DNA of 64,000 nt, from the NCBI GenBank assembly GCA_928212115.1, contig CAKMRJ010000001.1, positions 371,565,818-371,629,817 of the forward strand. Reading direction: 5' to 3'. Source of the DNA: Lactuca virosa (lineage: Eukaryota; Streptophyta; Magnoliopsida; Asterales; Asteraceae). The notes under the pieces were generated by a model. That model ran no database searches. It worked only from the letters and a program-made list of their open reading frames with translations, and was not told the DNA's origin. A program made the translations under genes and the position numbers. Each line of letters opens with the position of its first letter. Positions within the stretch are counted from its first letter, which is position 1. Positions 12,198 to 23,665 of the stretch are shown piece after piece.

Positions 12198-12216
12198 GCT
12201 CTCGGCTCCATTGACG

Positions 12217-12229
12217 CAAAGGGGGAGAT
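12217..12229 (+). other. Polypurine tract
   Basis: AAAGGGGGAGAT directly precedes the TG of the 3' LTR at 12230. This is the usual second-strand primer site of copia elements. Confidence 0.88.
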
Positions 12230-12539
12230 TGTTGGGTATTTTATGTTGCGTCATGGGCTTTATTTTGTATATCCGGATTGGGCCTGTCCATCCGTGATTA
12301 TTAATTAGGGTTAAGCTATATATAGTGCATGCATGTATGCCTTAGATACTGTCATGATTATTATCATTATTGCTTTGTAACCCTAAACACCTCTACAGTC
12401 GAAGTTCTTAATCGAGCTCTTCTGAGGTGTTAAAGCTTAATCATTCGACATCAGTTAAACCATCCATGTGTTCTTTATTACGTAATTTACTGCTTTTCTG
12501 TTTAGAATCAATCGATCCTACTAGAACATTGTTCTAACA
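12230..12539 (+). repeat. 3' LTR of the Sirevirus-like element
   Basis: It begins TGTTGGGTAT and ends GTTCTAACA (310 bp, TG...CA ends). A TATA box TATATATA lies at 12317-12324, so the R region probably starts near 12350. Confidence 0.93.
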
Positions 12540-12912
12540 TAACATAATCACACATATACTGCATCGGGCTTACCCGGCATCGGACCGAAGTCCGGAACAT
12601 ATAACACATATCATAAACATGCATAAATCACGAAGACATCAAGCATACATACTACTTCTCGGGACTACCCCGGCATTGGACTGAAGTCCGGAACTACTAT
12701 CATCTAAACAGGCCGGCATTGTGGCCGTAGACCCGTTCCTACTGGAAGGAAACTCACCTCGCATAACTGGCTGCTGCTCCGGCGACTCTCCGGATATAAA
12801 TTCCACAATGACACTTAGTCTGAAACTAATAGCTATCCTTAGGGTGAAATGACCCTTTTTACCCCTGGCTAAAGTCCACATCATGGTCAAAGTCAACTTC
12901 CCAGTTGACTGG

Positions 12913-13359
12913 ACTCGCCGAGTTGGCTCGACAACTCGCCGAGTCCCAATCTTCTCAACTACCCCCAACCCGACTCTACTCATCGAGTTTAGTAAGAACT
13001 CGACGAGTTCTCCTTCAATCATAACATCGAGACAATCTTCATCTGACTCGTCGAGTTCTTCCTGAACTCGTCGAGTTTATCTTCATCTTAAGAACGTGTC
13101 TAGTCTATGACTCACCGAGTTATATGAACAACTCGTCGAGTCCGTCTTCATGAGTTGGGAGATGGCCTTGGACTCGCCGAGTACGTTCCCTGCACTCGCC
13201 GAGTCCCATGGTTTCCAGATCCATGGCTTTGTCCATTTCATTGAGTCCCTTCCCCGGACTCATCCAAATCCCTTCTGAACTAAAATGGGCTCCTCTGAGT
13301 CGTAACAGTTTTGGGAACCAACTCACGACTCGCCGAGTCCCAAGAACGACTCGCCGAGT
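12913..13359. repeat. Cluster of paired ACTCGNCGAGT motifs
   Basis: There are six pairs of an 11-bp near-palindrome, starting at 12913/12934, 12978/12998, 13046/13066, 13110/13131, 13172/13194 and 13328/13349. Start-to-start distances are 20-22 bp. The middle base varies; spacer sequences differ. Confidence 0.95.
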
Positions 13360-13452
13360 CCATGCATGTCCAAGTCTAATAATTCGATTTCTGATGTGCA
13401 AAACTCATCCAGAAGGTAGATCTAGGCTCCTAAGATCGGTATAACACGTAAA

Positions 13453-14215
13453 TGTTGGATTAATGTCTAAGTCCATAACTATAATTGGTAAGACTTGACC
13501 CGGCCCGGCATGGTCCATTTGGGTTGCATGGCATCATGCATTTGGATAGACTATAATGAGAGAAATAACACTTAAGGTTGGTTAATATACTATAAGTTCT
13601 AATATATTAATAAGGTTATTTAATTAGTATTGATCAAGAATTAATTTGGAATTAATTAAGTGATCAAAAGGAGACTAATTAAATATATGGGTTGATTGTG
13701 TAAATCATTCATTCTTGTATATGTGGGCTTGTGATCCAAGATTCCTTATGTTGGACTAAGTCCATGGGGTGACCCATGGATACTCCATGGAGGTTAAAAT
13801 CCATGGAGCATAAGGAATGGGTAAAGTTATGAGTTACATGGTGTAACCCTAATAGCCACCATATAAAAAGAATCCCATGGCTCAAGAAATCGTGCACTAA
13901 TGTGTGAATATGAGGGCTAGACGATTTCAAGGAGTGTTCCATTTCTCTCAAGTCATTCCATGTGTATTTGGTGTTGTGTGAATCATTTGAGGTGTCACAC
14001 TCGGGGTACTAGGCACTCAAGCTTCATGGAGACAAGCTACATCAAACAAAGGTATGTATTTTATCCATTTGATTACCCAAGTATCAAGTATTGTATGCTA
14101 GATAGGGTAATACCTTGGAAAGTTCATAATTGCATGTATAATAGAGAAAACATAGATCCAAGGTATTTAGGGTTGCATGTACACTTAGGAGTGTTAGAAT
14201 GCTCAAAACCCATCA
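13453..14215 (+). repeat. 5' LTR of the non-autonomous element
   Basis: It begins TGTTGGATTAATG and ends AAAACCCATCA, followed immediately by the primer site. It is near-identical to 20094-20854. Confidence 0.96.
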
Positions 14216-14216
14216 G

Positions 14217-14233
14217 TGGTATCAGAGCGAAGG
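14217..14233 (+). other. Primer-binding site, tRNA-iMet
   Basis: TGGTATCAGAGCGAAGG one base after the LTR end is the canonical plant initiator-methionine tRNA complement. Confidence 0.93.
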
Positions 14234-14411
14234 CTTGTTTTCTTGTTATACTTGCAAAATTAAAAATCGAATTGTATAGTTAAAAGTTATGCTAATTACT
14301 TGAAAAAATTTGATGAATTATCTTTGTTCATATGAGTTTATTAGATTAATAGAAAAGTTAATTGATTATGTGTTTTCAATCATTTAATCTAAGAGTTGAT
14401 TCTAAAATGTT

Positions 14412-14790
14412 TTTTGTAACTTGTCCTCAAGTTATATGAAAGTCACATTTAAGTTTCATAAAACTCAGAAAAAGTTGGCAATGGTTACAAAATGAAGAGT
14501 CTTGTCCTCATTAAATGGTTTTATGACTCCATAACTTGTCCTCAAGTTATGGAGGTTCAAGAGTCACTTCATTAAATGATAAATGTGTAACCTTAATTAG
14601 TTCCATAAGTTACAAAATAAAGAAAAGTTACATTCTTTTATTAGTTTAAAGTCTTCCATAACTTGTCCTCAAGTTATGGAACTTGAAGAGTTTTTTTTTA
14701 ATTAAAACTACTTTAAACACATAAGTTATGGAATTAATTAGTTTTGAATATTTTCAAAACTTTCCCTCAAGTTTTGGAATTTGTAAATTT
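14412..14790 (+). repeat. Reiterated AACTTGTCCTCAAGTTAT hairpin phrase
   Basis: A perfect 10-bp inverted repeat, CCATAACTTG and CAAGTTATGG around the loop TCCT, occurs near 14527 and again near 14654. A shorter version lies near 14415, and a diverged one (CAAAACTTTCCCTCAAGTTTTG-like) near 14755. They lie in the untranslated leader of the non-autonomous element. Confidence 0.88.
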
Positions 14791-15678
14791 TTCCCCATGA
14801 ATACTTTCCAAGTTAGCCCTTAGAATTTAAAAGTTAAAATTCAAACCCTTATACTTTATAGTATTATAGTTAATAATAAATATATGTATAAGAGCAAGTC
14901 AGTCTTACCGTTAGTAGGCCTCATTCACGAAGCCGGTCTATAAGGGGGTATAAAGATACTGCCTATAAAATGGCATTTAATGGGTGTCCACTCTCACCCA
15001 CCGCTTCCTTGACTGGTGGAGGGTCGTTAGCCGACAGGTAGGACAAGGACTATAATTCTCCCTTCATTAAAAGTATTAATGATAAATACTAAGTAACTAA
15101 ACACTTATAAATTCCCAATCTTAGTTACTTAGGAAAATGTGAATAAGGTGCTAATCCATGAAATTACACTTTGCACTTTGTTTAAACCGTTAGTGGAGCG
15201 TGTGTGGTTAACCGGCACACTAACCTGGATTTAACAAAGTAGGCAAAGGTAACTTAATATTTATCATAGTATCGGTGGAGCTCGTGTGGTTAACCGACAC
15301 ATCGATTGAGGGTAAATATTAAGGGTACCAAGTATATTTGCATGGTTACTTCACACCTTGTTTTGTGATCCTCGGCATCCCAATCACAAAACCTGAAGGG
15401 CACACTCGAGATTGAAACATGCCATTGAAAAGTTCAATGAATCTCAAAAGAATCTAGGAGTTTCAAAACCAATTAAAACCTAATAATACATTTCGTTTAT
15501 CTTGGTGGAAATTGGTGAATCGTCATTCACCTACCTACTTCAAATATTTTTATAGCTTGGATTACGGCATCCCTCTTCCAAGTTATAAAATAGTTTGTTG
15601 GGTCCTAGCCTTAATATATCATATTGGGTGTTATATTAAGGACTTAAATCAACTTTACGTGAATTTCTCCCATTGTTG

Positions 15679-16500
15679 ATGTCTGGTTTAGACAACAATG
15701 ATTTTCCGAAACCAAGCTTTCCTAATGAATATGACTTCCCGAGTTTGGCTCATGGAAGTCATACTTCTCTTCCTCCACCTCCTCCAATTATTCTCCCTAA
15801 CCCACAAGTTCAAGGTCACTCAAGCCCTAAGGCAAGCAAGGTCTATGTGTGATCACATCTTAGAGATGAAGTCACATATTGACAAGCCGGGAGAGTTGGG
15901 TGTCAAAGTCTTGAGAAAGTTGGATGTTCAATCACTTTCTAAGTCATATAGTGAGTTCCTTTGGGACTACTATGAAACAGACTATGACATGAACCTTAAT
16001 GATCATATCTATTTGCTTGGTGCTGCTGAATCAGCAATGATTTGGAACGATAGTAAAGCAAATTTGATTAGAAGATCAACTTCCCAAAAACTTTATGGAC
16101 AGTGACAATGGTGACACTGGAGATCCAGAAAAAGCATTCTCTTCCCAATGGAAAGGATTGGCCCAGTCAACCCGGTTGACCAAATGGTAAAGAGAAGGCT
16201 AAGTCTGAGATAGTCCCATTACCAAAGGGTCCATATGTTTATTTTGCCAAAGGAAGGGGCGTTGATTGCAAAGCTGCCAAATTTACCTAAGGATGTTAAA
16301 GTCAATAAGTTTGACTCTACATCAGGTAGAGCCCATTATCTAACTCTGTTAAGTTCTATTCTGAGATCCTCATTACATGATGTGACTGGGTCACATGTTG
16401 ATGTTTTAAGAATCAAAGAATAGAGAGAAATCTTAAAGGAAGTATATGCTGATTCTGATCGCGAAGGTGGATTTCGATCGCATCAGAATTTTGAGCAGTT
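15679..16500 (+). pseudogene. Degraded copia gag
   Basis: An ATG at 15679 opens a frame with a proline-rich N terminus, typical of one plant copia gag type, that stops after about 58 codons. The UBN2-like gag helices continue in another frame at 15810-16105 (motifs DHILEMKSHIDKPGELGVKV, then SYSEFLWDYY). Around 16232-16273 a zinc knuckle remnant CX2C...C is present, but its His is Arg and a stop lies inside. Beyond about 16500 coding character fades. No functional Gag can be produced. Confidence 0.75.
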
Positions 16501-16525
16501 GCTTAAGAAGTTATGATATATTGCT

Positions 16526-16664
16526 AAGGATAAAGTAACAACAATTTTCCATGTGGATTGTAAGGATAAGTTTTTCCGCAAAGTTTTAAAATAAAAGAAA
16601 ATTGTTTAATTTTATTTATTTGAAGTATCCTTACAATCGCATTTGTGGAAAATTGTTGCTTATA
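16526..16664. repeat. Long imperfect hairpin
   Basis: The left arm (about 16529-16566, ACAACAATTTTCCATGTGG then ATTGTAAGGATA) is matched by an inverted right arm (about 16627-16662, TATCCTTACAAT then TTTGTGGAAAATTGTTG). The arms are about 35 bp with an AT-rich loop of about 60 bp. It is possibly a small MITE or a foldable RNA segment in the element interior. Confidence 0.8.
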
Positions 16665-19600
16665 TGATTCCACTGACAGCAATATTGGAAAATGGATTTG
16701 ATTTTTTCATTTGTGGTAGATTTTTTCATTTGTGGTAGTGTCTAAATTTACCAAATCAGGAAAGTTCCTCATCACCCAAGTTTCAATTGGACCGAAACTT
16801 GGAATCATGCAAGTTGAATAGTATGATGAATGAGAACTTTCTAGCATTGGAAAATCAAGACTAATTACTTGTTCACATGGATGTATGAGTCAAGTGAAGG
16901 ACTAAAGGGATCGAGTACACATTCTTGTGCATTGGTCATGTCCACCACAAAGCTCGTTAAGACTATTTGATTTACTAAAGTTGTAAATATGGTTATACTT
17001 ACAAGTTTAAGTATAATTTTGAAACATTGGAAAAGTCTCAATGTATGGCAGAACGAATGGGAAGAATCAAATTAGGCAGAAAGATAAAAAATTTCTCAAA
17101 TCTGAAAAGAGGGGAGAGTACTTTAGTATCATGTTTGTGATCATCTTAATGATTTAGAAATCATATCACAATTAGTCCTCTAAAGGTCATCTTAGTGCAT
17201 TCTTATGACTAAGAAGAGATCATGAATTGTGTGAATGGTTAGATCATGAAGATGAGTCATACTTCGTTCTCAAAAATTCTTAGAGTCATACTCCAAGATT
17301 GTAACTTGAGTGACATATAACTTAAGAAAGGTACTTGTCAAAAGTCAGTAAGTAAGAATATGTCCTAGTGTACATTTGAAGTTGGAAAGTTGTGATGTTT
17401 TGGATTAAACAAAGACCAACTAAGGCCAGTGTGTGAAGTGTTGTACTTGATCTATTGACTATCTTGAATATTTGCAGATAGTCTTATATGTCAAGAGGAC
17501 AGTGGGAGTCTTAAAGATCCTAAAAAGAATTTCAAGAAACTAATCAAGAATAAAACCTGAGGTTCTTCACTAGCACACGACTTGAGGTTTATAACCTATC
17601 GTGTTGACATATTCTGTGCCCATTCCAGTAAAGAGTTTGCTTTGCATAGGAGTTCTGAAAGTTCTCAATTGGTTGCATAAAACTTGGAAGCAATGGCAGG
17701 CCCTGTACTGCCAGGTGGCAAGAAGTTAAGATTGCATAAGTTCAGTCCATATGAGTTTGGATTTGTCATTATCCTTGTCTTGTGACTATGGTTTTGACGA
17801 TTCACATGGATAAGAACACATACACCATAAAAATCTAAGGGTCATAAGGTTCTCTCCGATTCATGAAAATGATGGTGAGGAAACACTTCCACCAAGTAGA
17901 TTTGAAGCAGATGGCAAAAGGGTCTAAAACAATTGAGACTATGATACGGCATCCCTTTTCATAGTTCTGAAATTGTTTAGACACACATGCATGCTATCTA
18001 AGGAAAGGTGTATGATTTGATAAAGTTTTATCAAAGCATCTCGTATCAGAAATCTGAACTTTGGTAAGGAAGTCAATAAAGTATTGATTTCTAGAAGTCC
18101 AGCTGATTTCTGAGTACATGTCAAAGCTAGTGGGAGCATAAGTGTTATGCTAATAATCATCATGTTAGTGGGAGCATGATAATTATTGTTAGTGTTGCAA
18201 GTTAGCAATGTTAATTATAGAAAACAAAAGTTTCAATTCGTGAGGCTGCAGGGATTGAGACCTTAATCATCTTTAGTTCTAAAGGCTTAGATTGAGACCT
18301 TAATCATCTTTAGTCAAGTATATATATATATGAATTTCATGTTGGATTGGTTCAACTTAAGGAAATTCTATATATTGCGTTCTCAAAATTCGATTATGAT
18401 TACGGCATCCCTCTCATTAAAGTCAAATTTGAAAACATGGCAAAAAAATTGTAGCAAAAGACTGGTCTAAATCATGTCTTTATGTGAGACATCATGAATC
18501 GTGTACCATTTGCTTTGGGTACAGGATCGATTGCATGTGCTATAATATTTGTCATTTCTAAATTTTCCAAATGCCCGATCTCCAAGAGGCATTAAGAAGG
18601 GAAAGGTCTAGAATTGGATATGACTAAAATTAAGCAATTGTCGAGGACAATCTGAGGTTTACCAAAATGGTTGCTCAGGGACAGTTGGAAGTATAGTGCT
18701 AATTTTGGAAGGACCATATGACATATTCTGAAAAGAGGCATCTCTTATTCAGTGATAGTCAAAATGAGAATATGGAGTTGTCTCCATAGGTGAAGTTATC
18801 TGTGTAAGATTAGAAAACTTAATGCAAGAAGCATGTCCAAAGCAATGTACTTTGAATATGAGACTTAGTTTCCATGGAGTTGATCTCCATTGGAATACCT
18901 TATAATGACTGTTGACAAGTCTTTGTGACTTTGTACATTTCATTACAGGAGGGTCAGTGCATATAAGTTTAAAATCTAAACAGATTTCGATAAATGATAG
19001 AATTTGAAATTCTCACATTTTTCGATAAGGATTTGGGAGTGTGAAATTAGAATCACTGAAATTATGTTCAATTGGTTTATTTCACAAAGTAGGATCATAG
19101 ACAAACATAGAGTGCATACTTGGTGTATGGAAAAGCTATTGTTTCAGAAAAACATAGTTACATGCTTGGAGCATGGGACAACTAGTGTTTTTTAATTCAA
19201 GTATAAAGTTGATAAAACCGAAACAATGAATAATGAGTAATCAGTATGGTGATAAATAAAAGTGTTTATTTATATTCATAGGGTTTGATACCATATTTGA
19301 TTCATTTATTCTTGTGTTTCACTTTGCATGTTTTTGACTTCCAGAATAACTAAGTCGCTCTTCCTGAATGATTAAGTTATTCAAAATCCACAGTCGGTCA
19401 TATGTTGGAAGTAGATATGAATCAAGACTGTCATGGGTTGGTTTGTAGAGGTCCAAGTTGGTGGACAAAGTGGTGCTACACACTCATGAGTGCTCATAAG
19501 TTCTGAGTATTGGATTTAAACCCGCGCTCATTTGAATCACTTCATGGATTTTATCACGAGTGATCATGAGACGATAATATCTTATATTCTTCAAACCTAG

Positions 19601-20082
19601 AGATATGAGTTGTTACTATGAGTTGGTTGTACATTGATTGCACGAAAACGCATTCGGTAACTCGATGTTATAAAGCGTGCCTTTGTGTATGATTCAACAA
19701 GTAGTAGAACAAGCCATATGAGTCGAAGTTTATCCATTCCTTTTACCTTCGGGATAAAAGCGATATTTGTGGGCCCCTCGATGATTTAAAGATGATACAT
19801 GTGAGTGCTTGGCCAATCCATGACTGATTTGATTTGTTCAATCAGTCAGTCATCATGATCGGAAATTGGGAAACAAAAATGGACAGAGAGAATGATTGAT
19901 AATCCATGTCTCAGTCCATATGATATCTAGAATGGAGGAATATATGATCACTTATCTAATGGACAAGTCATTGACAAAGGTCAGAGTTCATCGACAAGGT
20001 CAGAGTTCGACCGAAGCTTTTGAGAGCTACGATTGCTGATCGGTTCCTGAAGTCATACGCAATAATAGTTTTAGACTTATCC
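16665..20082. other. Non-coding interior of the non-autonomous element
   Basis: No coding sequence survives inspection: stops are frequent in all frames and no pol motif is visible. A phrase ACGGCATCCCT recurs near 15548, 17945 and 18402. Confidence 0.75.
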
Positions 20083-20093
20083 AAGTGGGAGAC
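20083..20093 (+). other. Polypurine tract
   Basis: AAGTGGGAGAC immediately precedes the TGTTGG start of the 3' LTR. Confidence 0.85.
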
Positions 20094-20854
20094 TGTTGGA
20101 TTAATGTCTAAGTCCATAACTATAATTGGTAAGACTTGACCCACCGGCATGGTCCATTTGGGTTGCATGGCATCATGCATTTGGGATAGACTATAATGAG
20201 AGAAATAACACTTAAGGTTGGTTAATATATTATAAGTTCTAATATATTAATAAGGTTATTTAATTAGTATTGATCAAGAATTAATTTGGAATTAATTAAG
20301 TGATCAAAAGGAGACTAATTAAATATATGGGTTGATTGTGTAAATCATTCATTCTTGTATATGTGGGCTTGTGATCCAAGATTCCTTATGTTGGACTAAG
20401 TCCATGGGGTGACCCATGGATACTCCATGGAGGTTAAAATCCATGGAGCATAAGGAATGGGTAAAGTTATGAGTTACATGGTGTAACCCTAATAGCCACC
20501 ATATAAAGAATCCCATGGCTCCAAGAAATCGTGCACTAATGTGTGAATATGAGGGCTAGACGATTTCAAGGAGTGTTCCATTTCTCTCAAGTCATTCCAT
20601 GTGCATTTGGTGTTGTGTGAACCATTTGAGGTGTCACACTTGGGGCACTAGGCACTCAAGCTTCATGGAGACAAGCTACATCAAACAAAGGTATGTATTC
20701 TATCCATTTGATTACCCAAGTATCAAGTATTGTATGCTAGATAGGGTAATACCTTGGAAAGTTCATAATTGCATGTATAATAGAGAAAACATAGATCCAA
20801 GGTATTTAGGGTTGCATGTACACTTAGGAGTGTTAGAATGCTCAAAACCCATCA
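20094..20854 (+). repeat. 3' LTR of the non-autonomous element
   Basis: 761 bp, near-identical to the 5' copy, with the same TGTTGG...CATCA ends, followed by the target duplication GTAAA. Confidence 0.96.
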
Positions 20855-21369
20855 GTAAAGCCATGAACTTTACGTTCATGCATGGGACTTTTATGCTCAA
20901 AGGACCAAAAATGGGGTTTATTTCATTATTGGGGTTCTCATGGCCATAAAGATGGCACCTTTATGCCATGAGGACCCTCCAAGGTTCCAGATCTGTATGT
21001 AAATCGACTTGGGACGTCCAAGTCCCAAGGATCAATCTCCTTGGACCCAAACCTCATAAAGATGACCACAAGGAGATCTAAGAAACTACAAGTCAAGTAT
21101 GACGCTTGATTACCAGAAAGTGAAGAGAAGCTGATGTTGTTCCTGGATCTACAATCTTCTCTTGAAGTCCTCTTTCTTCCTCTTCTTCTCACAAGCTTCA
21201 AATACACCAAATAACTCTCAAAATCACAAAGAAAGCTCAAGTTCATTTATGGAGGATTAGGGTTTCGGGATTACTGCTCTAGAGGTGATGGAGGCTGGAC
21301 AAAAGGCCTATAATGTTGCTTAAATAGGGTGCAAACCCAAAATATTAGGGTTTTCCCCCAGGCTGGCCT

Positions 21370-21467
21370 ACTCGTCGAGTCAAGGCGTGAACTCGCCGAG
21401 TAGGTCACTTACACCCGCGTCCAAACCTGGCATCTACTCGACGAGTTAGGACTACAACTCGTCGAGT
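21370..21467. repeat. Two pairs of ACTCGNCGAGT motifs upstream of a minus-strand TATA
   Basis: Pairs start at 21370/21391 and 21436/21457, both spaced 21 bp. On the minus strand they lie just upstream of the TATA-like CTATTTAAG at about 21319-21328, about 42 bp away at the nearest motif. Confidence 0.93.
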
Positions 21468-21524
21468 AGATCTTATAAAATTACATTTAATGAATTAAAT
21501 ACGTACCAGAAACAGGGCGTTACA

Positions 21525-22446
21525 CAAATAGCACATCAAATAACAAATAATACGATCGATCGGAATTCGTTGAAACCGATTTTTGCACATCTTTGAAGTT
21601 TCTGTAGCAAACCTCCCCCCCCCCCCCCCCAACGTCGTAACCGATCCGGACTTTCGCAACAACCCAATTAGAATCTGTTTTTTTGTGAATTTACAAAAAT
21701 ACCCCTAAAACCTCAATTACTCAATGAGGGTAGGATTCCTCAGAAGGTTTAAGGCTTCCGCAGAGCCCCCTCTGCGGAAGTCATGGTTATTCTACAAAAC
21801 TCCATTTTTCATGGTCAAAAACTTCAAACACCCCATTCCCTTTGGTTATTTGACGAAATTTCTTTATTTCTTTTAAGTTTTAAATGCAATAATGTTATAG
21901 ACATCAATGCAAGTAGGATGCTATAATGCACAAACAAATGAAACTATGTTGCTATTTCTTGAATTTAACCCCTTAGTATCCTCTAACTTATGTTAACTAG
22001 TTGTTGTAAGTTGTAGATCCTTGTTAAGATTGATATTCTACTTTATTAATTAAATGGTAAGAATAGGTGCATTTGCTTATCTTGGATTTCACATATCGTG
22101 TTTACTTCTGGGCATATAGGAACTTGAGAATTAAAAGCTTCTATTTATATCTGGGTTCTTCAAAAGTAATGAACTATGGAAATTAGAGAAAAGGAAGCAA
22201 AAGTGTCCCGCTTAGATCTCTGGGTAACCATTGACCAGGTCAAATGTGTTAACATGGAAATGTCATGTCGATATTTTGCTATTTCGAAGTACATGTATTT
22301 GTTTGTTTTTTAATTTATTTTTTCTTACAAGGCCAATTTAAAAATATATTGATAGTAATTCGTAAATTGTATGGGTCCCACTCAAATCCTTTCCCATTAC
22401 CACTTTTATCGATTGCATCTCCTCCATAAACAAATGTCCAAATATC

Positions 22447-22451
<5 letters not shown>
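21525..22451. other. Intergenic DNA without a recognisable gene
   Basis: A run of 16 C bases lies at 21615-21630. There is a small GC-rich inverted repeat around the phrase TTCCGCAGAG...CTCTGCGGAA (about 21757-21780). Otherwise the DNA is AT-rich and non-coding. Confidence 0.7.
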
Positions 22452-22486
<35 letters not shown>

Positions 22487-22510
22487 TATAGAATATATAT
22501 ATATATATAT

Positions 22511-23604
22511 AGATGAGGGTTCAATTGAGAAAAAAAAAATTGAGAATGGGGAATCATTCTCAGCCACACATTTATTTTGCCGCAAAACACTTAGGCGTAC
22601 CGTCGGAGATGGATAACGGATAAACATGTGTTTTCCAACCAAACATGTTTCCTTAAACTATGTTAATCATTACCTTAATATACACAAAAACATACTTTTT
22701 TTCATTTTTTTATTTTTAGAAAGTCATTATTATCGAAAATTATTTTAAATATATCAAAATTCATAATTTTTTATTCTCTATAAATAGACATCCATATTGA
22801 TATACTTTTAAGATAAATAAAAAATTTATTTTTTTAGAGTTTCAGCTCTCGTTATTCATAAGTAAATAAAAAAATCTATCAGATTTTTATTACAGTATAT
22901 TCGTTATTCAGTTATGAATAAAACGTATGCGTAACTTTTTTTATAGTTTAGTATCGTTCTATATGATGATGACTGCAAGCAAGTTTTCTTCTTACTTAAA
23001 ATATATTTTTTTACATCATCTTTCATCATATATTATATTTATATATGAATAAAACATGTATTAGTTGTCGTCATATTTTATATTCATATATGAATAAAAC
23101 ATTTATCAGATTTTTGTTACAGTAATTTGTTATTCATATATGAATAAGTAGTATAATGATACTTAAACTGTAAAAATAATTAATTATATATTTTTATTCA
23201 TAAGTGAATAACGAATGTACTGTAGCAAAAATCTGATGCATTTTTATTCACTTATGTATAACGATAGCTGAAAATATAAAAAAAAAAAATTTTATTTTAT
23301 CTTAAAAGTATATCAATATGATGTCTATTTGTAGAGAATAAAAAATCATGAATTTTGGTATATTTAAAATCATTTTTCGATATAAATAGCTTCTTAAAAA
23401 TTAAAAAAACAAAAAAAAAAACTATTTTTTGTATATATTAAGGTAATGATTAGCATAGTTTAGAAAACATGTTTGTTGGAAACACATGTGTATTCCTTAT
23501 CCATTTCCGCTGGTACAACAAAGGCTTTTGCGGCAAAAATAAATGAGTGGCTGAGAACGATTCCCCCATTCTCAACATTTTTTATTTTCTCAATTGAACT
23601 TACC

Positions 23605-23605
<1 letters not shown>
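22511..23605. mobile_element. Foldback terminal-inverted-repeat element between (TA)n runs
   Basis: The left arm (22511 to about 22930) is repeated in inverse orientation on the right (about 23150-23605). Shared phrases include GTTCAATTGAGAA, GAGAATGGGG, ATGTTAATCATTACCTTAAT-like and TTATTCATAAGT-like sequence. The arms are over 400 bp and imperfect, so almost the whole element can fold on itself. It lies between (TA)n tracts at 22452-22510 and 23606-23664. It has no coding capacity. A superfamily cannot be assigned because the (TA)n hides the target duplication. Confidence 0.82.

Positions 23606-23664
<59 letters not shown>

Positions 23665-23665
<1 letters not shown>

Larger units (their letters stand above)
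1..12539 (+). mobile_element. Ty1/copia LTR retrotransposon, Sirevirus-like, truncated by window edge
   Basis: The order of parts is: LTR end, primer-binding site, gag with zinc knuckle, protease, integrase, reverse transcriptase, RNase H, an additional ORF region, polypurine tract, LTR. Integrase before reverse transcriptase marks Ty1/copia. More than 5 kb between RNase H and the 3' LTR with further coding sequence is the layout of Sireviruses (SIRE1/Maximus lineage, which often carry an env-position ORF). The two LTR portions that can be compared (1-168 and 12371-12539) differ by only a handful of changes, mostly single-base indels, so the insertion is fairly recent. Nearly every ORF is nevertheless frameshifted. 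The right flank starts TAACA at 12540, the expected place of a 5-bp target duplication; the left flank is outside the window. The host sequence is an older long LTR. Confidence 0.93.
13453..20854 (+). mobile_element. Non-autonomous Ty1/copia-like LTR element
   Basis: Two LTRs (13453-14215, 763 bp; 20094-20854, 761 bp) differ by roughly a dozen changes by eye. They are flanked by a perfect 5-bp target duplication GTAAA (13448-13452 and 20855-20859). A tRNA-iMet primer site TGGTATCAGAGCGAAGG starts at 14217 and a purine tract AAGTGGGAGAC ends at 20093. The 5.9-kb interior has only a degraded gag near 15.7-16.4 kb. No protease, integrase or reverse transcriptase motif is recognisable. A young element with no pol must have been moved by proteins from elsewhere. 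It is inserted in the older LTR. Confidence 0.95.
12540..21524 (-). mobile_element. Older long LTR (TGTAAC/GTTACA type), split by two copia elements
   Basis: The two remaining pieces are 12540-13452 and 20855-21524. The right end is ...GGGCGTTACA at 21515-21524. The left end is not seen because the Sirevirus-like element is inserted in it. The first piece shares the phrases GCATCGGGCTTACCCGGC, ACTACTTCTCGGGAC and GGCATTGTGG with the solo LTR at 26581-29020, so they belong to related families. The orientation is minus: a TATA-like CTATTTAAG reads on the minus strand at about 21319-21328. Both pieces carry paired ACTCGNCGAGT motifs. Long LTRs with these ends are typical of Ty3/gypsy chromoviruses (Tekay/Del); that assignment is inference, as no internal coding sequence is present. 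Confidence 0.72.

Noticed and set aside
12913..13359. ACTCGNCGAGT cluster as a CRISPR-like array
   Set aside because: The spacing is 20-22 bp within pairs but irregular between pairs, the genome is a plant's and the cluster is part of an LTR.
22315..22642. Open frames with repeated Tyr-Ile in three frames
   Set aside because: They are translations of a (TA)n microsatellite.
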